DNA of 64,000 nt, taken from assembly GCA_036417435.1 (NCBI GenBank), contig CM070899.1, positions 151,976,237 to 152,040,236 on the forward strand. Reading direction: 5' to 3'. Position numbers and translations under genes: made by a program. Position 1 is the first letter of the stretch. Every line of letters starts with the position of its first letter. A model generated the notes under the pieces. The model was given only the letters and a program-made list of their open reading frames with translations, was not told where the DNA came from and searched no databases. Of the stretch, positions 53,150 through 64,000 are shown piece by piece. Source of the DNA: Inia geoffrensis. Its lineage: Eukaryota > Chordata > Mammalia > Artiodactyla > Iniidae.

Positions 53150-53990
53150 TAGATGACTAAATCAGTGACTATAATATGAAGTATCTAATTCAAAAAAAGA
53201 GAATTTCAAAGTTTTCCTTCCTTTATCTGAAACAATTTATTAGCATTGTGATTATCTAGACTCTTGAAGTTTGGTATAATTTCCCTATGAAACCATTTGG
53301 ACCTAGTGTTTTTTTGTTTTCATTGGGATGGTTCTTTCAAAACTTTGTTTATTCTATGTAAATTGAGGTATTTAACTTGTAATCTTTATGGGGATCCATT
53401 TTGTTAAATTGTATTTCCCTAAATAATTATCCATGTCATTTAAATATTCAAATATGTTTAGAGGTATGCAAATTAATCTCGTATTTTGAAATATTTCTTC
53501 TATATTAGTGGGTTTTCCCCAACTTGTCATTTGTTATTTTGCACTTGCGATTTCCTCCTATTTTCTTAAGTTAGCTATTAGTTTGCTGGCTTGTTAAATT
53601 TTTCAAGATACAAGATTTTGATTAATCACATGTTCTTCTGTTCTCTATCTCATTAATTTCTGTTTCTATATTATTTTTTAGCCTCTTGTGCTTTCATTTG
53701 GTTTACTTTTTGCTCTTTTTCTAACTTTCCAAGTTTGGAATTTAGTTCATTTATTTTCCGTCCTTCATTTATAATGCCTTTAAAGCTATAAATTTCCCCC
53801 CTTCACCACTGCTTTATATGTCTTATAAAATCTGATTTGTTGTGTTTTCATTTCGTTAATTTTCAGGAATCCTTTATTTCAGTTTGTATTTCCCTTGTAT
53901 CCAATAGTTCTTTAATAGAAGATTTTTAATCTTCCAGATGGAAGGGGCTTTTCTTTTTTTTTTTTAAATTTCTAGTTTTGTTGTACAATG
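53150..53990 (-). mobile_element. L1 ORF2 remnant, antisense
   Basis: AAACCATTTGGACCTAGTGT, TCTATCTCATTAATTTCTGT and AATAGTTCTTTAATAGAAG are typical of antisense L1 ORF2. Confidence 0.75.
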
Positions 53991-54599
53991 ATAAGGACTT
54001 TCTACTTTTGGAAAATACTAATGTTTTCTTTCTGATCTAACATATTGTAAAAATTAATAAAGGGAAACCTCATTTAAAATGGAGTTGTGAAGTCTTAAAG
54101 GGGGATCTCTCCACACATGTATCTTCCTTCACAGCTTACTTCACGTTCCTGGGCAGGAAGCTTACTTTATTACCCGATTCTCTCCTTGTTGAGCAACAGC
54201 CCAGTCAATGAGAACTCCAACAACTCAGCCACTCTGAACGTTCACATTCCTCCAACGGACTGTGGTTTGGGGCAGCCCTTCGCAACTTCTCCTTTTTCTA
54301 TATAAAGTAAGATTGCTCTCCTTTGCTCTCCAGACCTACCCGTGGTTTGCTATAGTTTTCATGTCCTAAATGGCAATTCCTCTGCCATTACTGAATAAGC
54401 TCATTTTGCTAGTAAAATAACTGGCTATTTTAAAGGTTGATAATGTGAACTATTTTTAGAATGCAAAATGCACACTTGAGAAGACATATTATTACTGGAC
54501 TAACCCTGCAACTTTCCCACAGGTTTTTAATTTTTCAAAGAAAAAGAAAAAGAGAGAGAGAAAGAAGGACAGAGATGGATCCAGAAAATCCTCATGTTT

Positions 54600-56300
54600 G
54601 GAAATAAAGAAATATACTTACTAAAAAAACCCATGGATCAAATAAGATAACAGAGTGGGCATTAGAATATATTTTTGAACTGGATAATAATGAAAGTCTA
54701 CATATAAAAAAACTTGTGATACGCAACTAAAGAAGTAATTACAGGGAAACGTACAGCCTTAATTGTTAGAAAGAACAAATAAAAATTAATGAGCAGAAGA
54801 CATCTATCTCGTATCTTTCATTTGTGAAAATGAAAATACAAAATAAGCCCAATGAGAATACAAAGAAGAAAATTATAAAGATAAGAGCTAAAATAATAAA
54901 CATAAAATAGAGAGAACCAATAAACCAAGTTTGTTCTATGAAAAGACTTTTCAAAGGGGCTCCCCTGGTGGTGCAGTGGTTAAGAATCTGCCCACCAATG
55001 CAGGGGACATAGGTTTGATCCCTGGTCCGGGTAGATCCCACATGCCACAGAGCAACTAAGCTCATGTGCCACAACTACTGAACCTGTGCTCTAGAGCCCA
55101 GCTAGCCACAACTACTGAGCCCATATGCCACAACTACTGAAGCCCACATGCCTAGAGCCCGTGCTCCACAACAAGAGAAGCCACCACAATGAGAAGCCCA
55201 CACACTGCAAAGAAGAGTAGCTCCTGCTCGCCACAACTAGAGAAAGCCCACACGCAGCAATGAAGACCCAACACAGCCAAAAATTAATTAATTAATTTAA
55301 AAGACATCAAAAAGAAGAGAAAAGGCACAAATAAACCAATATCGGGACTAAAAGAAGAAACTCAACCACATATAATATAGATATTAAAATATAATAATAG
55401 GTTGTTATGAACAACTTTGGGCCAATAAAATTTAAAATTTAGATGAAAGGGACACATTTTTTCACAAACTTACTTATCAAAGCTCACTCAAAAAGAAACA
55501 GAAAGCCTAATAGCCTACAGCCATTTTAAAGAAATATCGGTGGCTAAAAATCTACCTATAAAGACAGCATCAACACCTGTGAGCTGGTGAATTCTTCTGA
55601 GCATTTATGAAAATATTCCAATTTTTAAATGAAAAATTTATTTAAAATTCCAGTTTTATGAACGATTCCAAAGTACAGAAAGACTGAACCTCGCAACTCA
55701 CTCTATGAGGCTATCATAATTTTGGTACAGAATTCTGCAAGGGCAGTTCAACATGAAAAATTACGGGCTAATTCTTATGCATAAACGTAGCTGCAAAAAA
55801 TCCCAAACGATATGTTAGCAAACCAAATCTAGTCATGTATAAAATATACTATGACCAGGTTGTATTGTCTCAGGAATGTATGATTGGCAACATTAAAAAA
55901 ATCAATTAATATAGTTTACCAAATTATTAAAGAAGAAAAATTGTATGACTTTTCCCAACACCTGCAGAATAAGCATACAATAAAATCAAATATCCATTCA
56001 CAATGAAATCCATTCATTATGAAAACTCTTATCAGGCAAGGAATAAAAGGGAACTTCCTTAACCCTACAGAGAGGATATATAATTTAAAAATAAACAAAC
56101 CTCCAATAAAGTGATATTTAGAAAGCTTTTCATTTTAAATCAGGAACAGTATAAGGATGCCCACTCTCACCACTTCCATATGATGTGCACTGGAAATTTA
56201 AGCCAGAGCAATAAAGCAAGAACAGTAAATAAACTGGAAAGAAGCAAAAACCTTAAAGTTCACAAATGATACAACCGTGTATATAGAACAACTAAAAGAA
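54600..56300 (+). mobile_element. Degenerate L1 ORF2 with nested SINE
   Basis: AAGAAGTAATTACAGGGAAA and GGATGCCCACTCTCACCACT are conserved L1 ORF2 stretches. No open frame remains. Confidence 0.7.
54957..55300 (+). mobile_element. CHR SINE, long form, nested in L1 remnant
   Basis: Starts GGGCTCCCCTGGTGG and ends in (TTAA)n. Flanked by diverged AAAAGAC-type repeats. Confidence 0.88.
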
Positions 56301-56311
56301 TCTTCAGATTA

Positions 56312-58287
56312 ATGGAGGAGGAAAGCCTCAAGAAGCTGTAAAGGGCAAGGAAGCAGATTCTTCCCTAGAGCTTCCAGAAAGGAACACAGCCTTGCCAACA
56401 CCTTGATTTTTAGCCCAACGAGACTCATTCAACTTCAGAACTACAGAACCATAAGATAATAAATCTGTGTTGTTTTAAGCCACTGAATTTGCAGTAATTT
56501 ACTTATTTAAAAAATTTTTTAAATTGGAGTATAATTGCTTTACAATGCTGTGCTAGTTTCTGCTGTACAATGAAGTGAATCAGCTATATGTATACCTATC
56601 TCCCCTCCTTCTTGGACCTCCCTCCCAATACCCCCCCACCATCCCACCCATCTAGGTGGTCACAGAGCACTGAGCTGAGCTCCCTGTGCTATACAGCAGG
56701 TTCCCACTAGCTATCTATTTTACACATGGTAGTGTATTTATGTCAAACCTAATCTCCCAATTCATCCCACCCTCCCCTTCCCCCACTGTGTCCACGTGTC
56801 CGTTGTCTACATCTGTCTCTATTACTGCCTTGTAAATACATTCATCTGTACCATTTTTCTAGATTCCACACATATACATTAATATACGATATTTGTTTTT
56901 CTCTTTCTGGCTTACATCACTCTGTATGACAGACTCTGGGTCCGTCCACATCTCTACAATTTCATTCCTTTTTATGACTGAGTAATATTCCATTGTATAT
57001 ATGTACCACATATTCTTTATTCATTCATCTGTCACTGGACATTTAGGTTGTTTCCATGTCCTGGCTATTGTAAACAGTGCTGCAATGAACATTGGGGTAC
57101 ATGTGTTCTTTTGAATTATGTTTTTCTCCAGATATATGCCCACTAATGGGATTGCTGGGTCATAAAGCAGTTCTATTTTTAGTTTTTTAAGGAACCTCCA
57201 AACTGTTCTCCATAGTGGCTATATCAGTTTACATTCCCACCAGCAGCGCAAAAGGGTTCCCTTTTCTCCACAACCGCTCCAGCATTTATTGTTTGTAGAT
57301 TTTTTGATGATGGTAATCCTGACTGGTGTGAGGTGATACCTCATTGTAGTTTTGATTTTCATTTCTCTAATAATTAGTGATGTTGAGCATCTTTTCATGT
57401 GCCTCTTGGCCATCTGTATGTCTTCTTTGGAGAAATGTCTATTTAGGTCTTCTGCCCATTTTTTAATTGGGTTGTTTTTTTTATATTGAGCTGTTTGTAT
57501 ATTTTGGAGATTAAACCTTTGTCCATTGCCTTGTTTGTAAATATTTTCCCCCATTCTGAGGGCTGTCTTTTCGTCTTATTTATGGTTTCCTTTGCTGTGC
57601 AAAAGCTTTTAAGTTTCATTAGGTCCCATTTGTTTATTTTTGTTTTTATTTTCATTACTCTAGGAAGTCGGTCAAAAAAGATCTTGCTGTGGTTTATGTC
57701 AGAGTGTTTTTCCTATGTTTTCCTCTAAGAGTTTTATAGTGTCCAGTCCTACATTTAGTTCTTAATCCAATTTGAGTCTATTTTTGTGAATGGTGTTAGG
57801 TAGTGTTCTAATTTCATTCTTTTACATGTAGCTGTCCAGTTTTCCCAGCACTTACTGAAGAGGCTGTCTTTTCTCCATCGTATGTTCTTGTTCCTTTGTC
57901 ATAAATTAGGTGGCCATATGTGCATGCATTTATCTCTGGGCTTTCTATCCTGTACCATTGATCTGTATTTCTGTTTTTGTGCCCGTACCACACTGTCTCA
58001 ATTACTGTAGCTTTGTAGTATAGTTTGAAGTCAGGGAGCCTGATTCCTCCAGCTCCGTTTTTCTTTCTCAAGGTTGCTTTGGCTATTTGGGGTCTTTGGG
58101 GTTTCCACACAAATTGTAAAATGTTTTGCTCTAATTCTGTGAAGAATGCCATTGCCAGCACCTTGATTTTTAGCCCAGTGAGACTCATTCAACTTTGGAA
58201 CTACAAACTGTAAGATAATAAATCTGTGTTGACTTAAGCCACTGAATTTGTAGTAATCTGTTACAGCAGAAAACTAATGCAGTGAGT
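56312..58287 (+). mobile_element. MaLR (MLT1-like) LTR interrupted by an L1
   Basis: The 5' part (GGAGGAAAGCCTCAAGAAGC onward) is at 56312-56502. The 3' end (ACTTAAGCCACTGAATTTGT ... AAAACTAATGCAG) is at 58152-58287. About 110 bp of the LTR is present on both sides of the L1. It is a solo LTR relic with no retroviral coding sequence. Confidence 0.75.
56503..58151 (-). mobile_element. L1, 5' truncated, ORF2 C-terminus and 3' UTR
   Basis: On the minus strand the segments around 58188-57814 ([20 protein letters not shown]) and 57554-57219 ([20 protein letters not shown]) are ORF2 C-terminal protein, broken by frameshifts. The 3' UTR and A-tail run to 56503. It is inserted in a MaLR LTR. Confidence 0.92.
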
Positions 58288-58299
58288 TTAGGTAGACTG

Positions 58300-59260
58300 C
58301 TGATATGAGGTCAATATACAAAAGTTAATTCTATTTTTATGTACCACCAATAAACCGTCAGACAATGAAATTTCAGAAAACTTACCATTCACAATGGCAT
58401 AAAATTTTAAATATCAAAAAAATAAATCTACCAAACTATGTTTATGATTCTATTCAGAAAATTATAAATAATTATTAAGAGAAATTAAGGAGTAACCAAA
58501 CAAATATTTGTACCATAATCATGACTGGAAGACAACAATACTGTCAAGATGCCAATTGTCTCCAAATTGATCTATAACTTCATGCAATTCTAATCAAAAT
58601 TCTATTTTTTCCCCCTGGAGGAACTTAATAGCTGAGTGTAAAATTTATATGGAGATGCAAAATTCCAAAAATAGCCAAGATACTCTTGAATACCTATAGG
58701 ATGAGAAGACTTGCTCTGGCACACATATAATAAAGACTTATTAAAAAATTACTTTAAAAACAGTGAGATATTGATGCTAGGATAGGCAAACACCAGTGGA
58801 AGAGAATAAAGAACCCACAAGCAAGCCAATATAAAGACACTTAATTTATGACAAAAGTAGCATTGCAGAACACTACGGAAGGAGTCTTTTCAGTAAATCG
58901 TGCTAGAACATCGGATATCTACGTGGGAAGAAATGAAATTTAAATCTTACTTCACTCCATACACATCAATCATTTTCAAGTGAACTGCAGATCTAAATGT
59001 AAAGGGCAAAACAATAAAGTTTCTGGAAAATAATACAGAAGAATAATTTTATAACCTCCAACAGATTTCTCAAACAAGATACAAACAGCACTAACAAAAA
59101 AGAAAAAGATTAGGAAAACTGAATTGCATTTTAATTGAGAATCTTTCGTGTGCCAACTAGCTAAAACAGCACTAAGACTTGAGACACCTGAATATAAAGA
59201 AAAGCAGTGTACTGATTAGCACAAAAGTCAGGATACTAGTTATCTTTGGGGTAGAGGATG
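58300..59260 (+). mobile_element. Degenerate L1 ORF2
   Basis: TTACCATTCACAATGGCATA, GATGCCAATTGTCTCCAAAT and TTATGACAAAAGTAGCATTG are L1 ORF2 landmarks. It lies on the opposite strand to the L1 at its left. Confidence 0.75.
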
Positions 59261-59289
59261 AGACAGGCAGACAGGAGGCTTCCTGCTTT

Positions 59290-59870
59290 TTTTTTTTAGT
59301 TTTATTGAAGTATAGTTGCTTTACAATGTTGTATTAGTTTCTACTGTACAGCAAAGTGAATCAGCTATACATATACATTTATCCCCTCTTTTTTGGATTT
59401 CCTTCCCATTTAGGTCACCACAGAGCACTGAGTAGAGTTCCCTGTGCTATACAGTAGGTTCTCATTAGTTATCTTTTTTTTTTTTTTTTTTGTGGTACGC
59501 GGGCCTCTCGCTGTTGTGGCCTCTCCCGTTGCGGAGCACAGGCTCCGACGCACAGGCTCGGCGGCCATGGCTCACGGGCCCAGCCGCTCTGCGGCACGTG
59601 GGATCCTCCCGGACCGGGGCACGAACCCGCGTCCCCTGCATTGGCAGGCGGACTCTCAACCACCGCGCCACCAGGGAAGCCCCTAGTTATCTATTTTATA
59701 CATAGTATCAATAGTGTATATATGTCAATCCCAATCTACCAATTCATTCCATGCCCCCTTTCCCCTTCGTATCCATACGTTTGTTTACATCTGTGTCTCT
59801 ATTTCTGCTTTGTAAATAAGATCGTCTATACCAATTTCTTCAGATTCCATATATATGTGTTAACAGACAG
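59290..59870 (-). mobile_element. L1 3' UTR, antisense, split by SINE
   Basis: TTGAAGTATAGTTGCTTTAC, CACCACAGAGCACTGAGTAG and CAGATTCCATATATATGTG match an antisense artiodactyl L1 3' UTR. The SINE at 59476 interrupts it. Confidence 0.85.
59476..59682 (-). mobile_element. CHR SINE, short form, nested in L1
   Basis: Splits an antisense L1 3' UTR. TAGTTATCT occurs on both sides. Confidence 0.92.
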
Positions 59871-60469
59871 GAGGCTTCTGAGGGTGTTGGCAATGTTCTA
59901 TTTCTTACCTGGGACATAGGAACAGAGGTGTTTGCTTTGATACATGTCATTAAACTGATATTTCCAGGGTCCCCAAAGACCACTCCCTCATGTTCAGTGA
60001 TGAACAACCACAGGCATACCATCCTCACAGCTAAGTTTTATTACAGCAACAGACAGTAAGGACACACCAACAGAGCAACAAGAGGAAAAGACACATCAGT
60101 CTGTAGGAATCCATGTGCTGGCTTCTACATGCTCTCTACCTCCCAGAGAGCACATTCTCTCTCAAGAAAACTGCAGCTACACATGCACAATGTTTTTGCT
60201 CTAGGAAACACACCAGAGATGCATTGTCTAGGGTTTTTATCCGGGGCTGGTCACAGAAGAACGCTTTAACACCAAAATTTCAGATTCTCAGAATGAAAGC
60301 AAGTGTTAGTGCCACAGGTGGGCAAAACAACTTATCAGCTTAGGAAAGGTTTCAAAACCCAAGTTCCCAGGCCTACTATGTTAACCCATTCCTGCACAGC
60401 TTATATAGATGTTTTCTGCACTTTTCTCTATGAAATATATAATATTTCACAACAGGGTGGGGGGAAGGG

Positions 60470-60715
60470 ATAGTCAGGGAGTTTGGGATTGACATGTACA
60501 CACTGCTATATTTAAAATGGATAACCAACAAGGACCTAGAGTATAACACAGGTAACTCTGCTCAGTATTATGTAACATCCTAAACGGGAAAAGAATTTGT
60601 AAAAGAACAGATACACGTATATGTATAACTGAATCACTCTGGCATACACCCGAAACCATCACGACATTGTTAATCAACTATATTCCAATATAAAATAAAA
60701 AGTTAAAAAACATTT
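60470..60715 (+). mobile_element. L1 3' end (artiodactyl type), uninterrupted
   Basis: GGGAGTTTGGGATTGACATG through TATTCCAATATAAAATAAAA. Same terminal segment as at 46290 but without a SINE. Confidence 0.85.
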
Positions 60716-60779
60716 CACAATAAAAGTGTTTAAAAATAGTTGACTAAAATTATATTAAATCCACTTTTAAAAGCCACAG

Positions 60780-62160
60780 AGTAGAAGATATTTGCAATAT
60801 ATATAACTAACAAATAAATAACCACTATGTGGAATGAAAAAATAACTCCTACAAAATAAGAAAAAGATAGACAACTCCATGGAAAAGACAGAAAACTTGA
60901 AGAGACACTTTTAAAAAGAGGAAACAGTCCATAAATACAAGGTGCTCAACTTCATTAATAATCCAGGGAATTAAAACCATAAGAAAATACATACACCTAC
61001 CTGATAGGCAAATATTAAATACACAATACCAAATATTAGAAAGGATGTGGAGCAATGGAAAGTCTAATAACACTGGTAAGGGACTTCCCTGGTGGCGCAG
61101 TGGTTAAGAATCCACCTGCCAATGCAGGAGACATGGCTTCGATCCCTGATCTGGGAAGATCCCACATGTCTCAGAGCAACTAAGCCCGTGTGCCACAACT
61201 ACTGAGCCTGCACTCTAGAGCCCACGAGCCACAATTACTGAGCCCACGTGCCACAACTACTGACGCCTGTGCACCCTAGAGCCCATGCGCCACAACTACT
61301 GAGCCCACGCACTGCAACTACTGAAGCCTGCGTGTTCTAGGTCCTGCATGCCGCAAATACTGAGCCCGTGCGCCTAGAGCCCATGCTCCGCAACAAGAGA
61401 AGCCACCGCAGTGAGAAGCCTGTGCACCTCAATGAAGAGGAGCCCCTGCTCACTTCAACTAGAAAGCCCATGGAGCAATGAAGACCCAACGCAGCCAAAA
61501 AATAAATAAATAAATAAACAAACAAACAAACACTGGTAGGAGTGCAACCACTTTTGAAGACAATTTGGCATTAGATCGAAAAGTAAAACCTATACATATC
61601 CTTAGATCCAATAGTTCTACTCTTAGTTATATACAAACTTATGAACATGTGCAGCAGGGAATATGAATAAGAACATTCACAGCAACATTAATAGCTCAAA
61701 ACTGAAACCAACCTAAATGTCATCAAAAGCAGGATGGATAAACTGTGGCACAATCATACAATGGAATATTCTACGGCAACAAAATACATTTTTATTAACA
61801 ATTATAAAATTATTAAAAAATTTTTAAAACCTGTATCTACAATATGGAAGAATCTCACAAACTTAACGTTGAACTAAATGAGAAAGACAAAGTAGAGTAC
61901 ACAAACTACCATCCCATTTACAGAGTTCAAAACCAAGCAAAACTGCACTACATTACTTACAGGTTGCATAGATGGGTAAATTAGGAAGACAAGAGAATTA
62001 TTATTACAAAAAACAGGAAAACAGTTACCTCTAGTGTAGGGAGGAGGTTATGATGAGGGAAGCATACTTCTGGGGTACTAGTAAGTACCCCAGATTTCTT
62101 GATTTGGATGACAGTTACATGTAATTATAATTTTATAATTATTCTTTACATTTATATAAT
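60780..62160 (+). mobile_element. Old L1M 3' region with nested SINE
   Basis: AGTGCAACCACTTTTGAAGA, ACAATGGAATATTCTACGGC and neighbouring sequence are degenerate L1 ORF2 end. The SINE at 61081 is inside. Confidence 0.7.
61081..61529 (+). mobile_element. CHR SINE, long form with expanded internal repeats
   Basis: 449 bp because the CACAACTACTGAGCC-type unit is repeated about two more times than in the other copies. Flanked by AACACTGGTA and nested in an L1. Confidence 0.9.
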
Positions 62161-62731
62161 TTTAATGTAAAATTAAACTTTATAATTTTCCTTTATATTT
62201 ATATATATATATACACACATACTACGTAGTTTGAAAAATGTATCTACTTTCACTTATGAAATTTTTTTAAAAAGAAAATTAGCAACAAATAACAAATAAA
62301 GGATTAATATTAAAAACACATAAAGTTCCTGTGAACAAATGATCAGGGAGTATAAACACATAGTTCACCAGAATATACACAGACAAAATAATCTCATGGA
62401 AAAATGTTCAATTCTTCTAATAATTAATAGCATGAAGCAACATTTCACACCTATTAAACCACGAAGTAGAGTGGGATAATGTGATAATTTACAAGATAAA
62501 TGACTACCATGGAGACTGAGAAGCTACATGGAATAATTTAAAACTGAAAAAAACTCAGTAAATTATGAGTATATTAGGCTTACAGTAAGAAACTTGAATG
62601 GTTAAAATTTAGAAAATTTAAAATTTAAATTTCATGAAAAAATTAAAATAGCTTAAGTGTTTAGAAGACAGGATTATGACTGCAATATTTTACTTGACAT
62701 TGAGAATATGGTTCATTAAGATATAGGACTT

Positions 62732-62940
62732 GGGCTTCCCTGGTGGCGCAGTGGTTGAGAGTCCGCCTGCTGATGCAGGGGACGTGGGTTTTTACCCCGG
62801 TCCGGGAAGATCCCACATGCCGCTGAGCGGCTGGGCCCGTGAGCCATGGCCGCTGGGCCTGTGCGTCCGGAGCCTGTGCTCCACAACGGGAGAGGCCACA
62901 ACAGTGAGAGGCCCACATACTGCAAAAAAAAAAAAAAAAA
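62732..62940 (+). mobile_element. CHR SINE, short form
   Basis: Flanked by AGATATAGGACTT and AGACATAGGACTT. Confidence 0.92.
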
Positions 62941-63489
62941 AGACATAGGACTTTTTAGACAAAGTAAACTCAATAGTTCCCTGCCATTCTAGAGAACAAA
63001 GTCTATATGTCATAACACCAAGAACTTCCATTAGTTGATTTCAACTTGTATTTTCACTCTGTGCCAGGGATCATAGGAGGCACTAGAGGACAGAGATAAG
63101 CAAGAAATAATTACTTCCTTCAATGAGCTTCTAGACTAGCAGGAAACAGACATGTCAATAAAAAATTACAATGAAATGGGTAAGTCCTATAATAAAGTCT
63201 TTTCTTAAAAGTCTTATGGCTTCCCAGATGAAGGTAAAACTCAGGAAAATCATAGAGCAGTTTTCCAAAGAACACTGAATTGGATCTTGAAGGACAACTG
63301 GAACCTTCCAAACAGGGTAGAGGTTGTGAAGGGTAGTCTACACACTATTCATGCAAAGACTGAGGTAGGCTAGCAGGTGGTTAGAGGAGACTGCTCAAAG
63401 GCCTCATGTATCATGCTACAGGCAATGGAGACCCACATGGGCTTGTGGCATTTAGCTCCCCCAAATATTCTACAATTACACTGGGCCTC

Positions 63490-64000
63490 TTTTTCTACCC
63501 TTCCTTCCCTTAAAAGGAATATATACAGAATATAACCCAAAGCAATATACAGATGTAATGCAATCCCACAACATTTTTCACAGAATTGAAACAAATAATC
63601 CTGAAATTCACATGGAATCATGAAAGACTCCGAAGTGCCAAAGCAATCTTGAGAAAAAAGAACAAAACTGGAGGTACTGCCCTCCCAGACATCAGACTAT
63701 ACTACAAAGCCACAGTAATCAAAACAGCATGGTACTGGCACAAGAACAGACACATAGATCAATGCAACAGAATAGTGAGCCCAGAAATAAAACCCACACA
63801 CCTATGGTCAAATAATCTACAATAAAGCAAGCAAGAATATACAATGGAGAAAGGACAGTCTCTTCAACAAGTGGTGCTGGTAAACAAAAAAACCAATCAA
63901 AAAATGCGCAGAAGATCTAAATAGACATTTTTCCAAAGAAGACATACAGATGGCTAACAGGTACATGAGAAGATGCTTAAGACTGCTAATTAGAGAAATG
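63490..64000 (+). mobile_element. L1 ORF2, cut by the window edge
   Basis: The frame at 63586-63825 reads [20 protein letters not shown] and [21 protein letters not shown]1 ORF2 C-terminal protein, ending at a stop. The element continues past 64000. Confidence 0.88.

Noticed and set aside
61081..61529. Regularly spaced short repeats, CRISPR-like at first sight
   Set aside because: They are the internal tandem units of a CHR SINE in a mammalian genome, with no spacers of constant length.

Overview
The window is intronic and exonic DNA of a mammalian nuclear genome. Its only recognisable gene is BLM, the Bloom-syndrome RecQ-family DNA helicase. BLM lies on the minus strand, so it reads from right to left. 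Fourteen coding exons (exon 2 with the start codon, through exon 15) were placed by matching their translations to the BLM protein and checking AG/GT splice borders and codon phase at every junction. Together they give 3,055 coding bases (about 1,018 codons) with no stop or frameshift. They cover the acidic N-terminal region, the dimerisation helices and all helicase motifs from motif 0 to motif VI. The non-coding exon 1 and promoter should lie beyond the right edge. Exons 16-22 (zinc-binding/RQC, winged helix, HRDC, nuclear localisation signal) should lie beyond the left edge.

The repeats point to a cetacean, probably a toothed whale. About 40 tRNA-derived SINEs of the CHR type (cetacean/hippopotamus/ruminant) were found, many of them young copies of about 210 bp with clear target-site duplications. 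There are also artiodactyl-type L1 3' ends and older L1M, L2, MIR, MER5A and MaLR relics. I saw no Bov-B or other ruminant-specific element. Species assignment is inference.

Layout from left to right: 435-630 exon 15; 631-7788 intron 14, full of SINEs and an L1 tail; 7789-9694 exons 14 and 13; 9695-21269 the long intron 12 (SINEs, L1, L2, MIR); 21270-27132 exons 12 to 8, the helicase core; 28906-30594 exons 7 and 6; 34167-40831 exons 5 to 2; 40832-64000 part of intron 1, almost wholly old L1 fragments with SINEs nested in them. Most other open reading frames are translations of SINE or L1 sequence.

No new biological system is evident. The most unusual item is a diverged (about 90% identical) inverted copy of BLM exon 4 at 41686-41838 in intron 1, with both splice borders and some flanking intron. 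It is a DNA-level duplication, not a retrocopy. Also of note are a SINE that seems to have carried about 100 bp of 3' flank with it (14954-15420), an L1 flanked by an approximately 110-bp target duplication (56392-58264), and a strong G-quadruplex-like tract in intron 1 (50159-50185).
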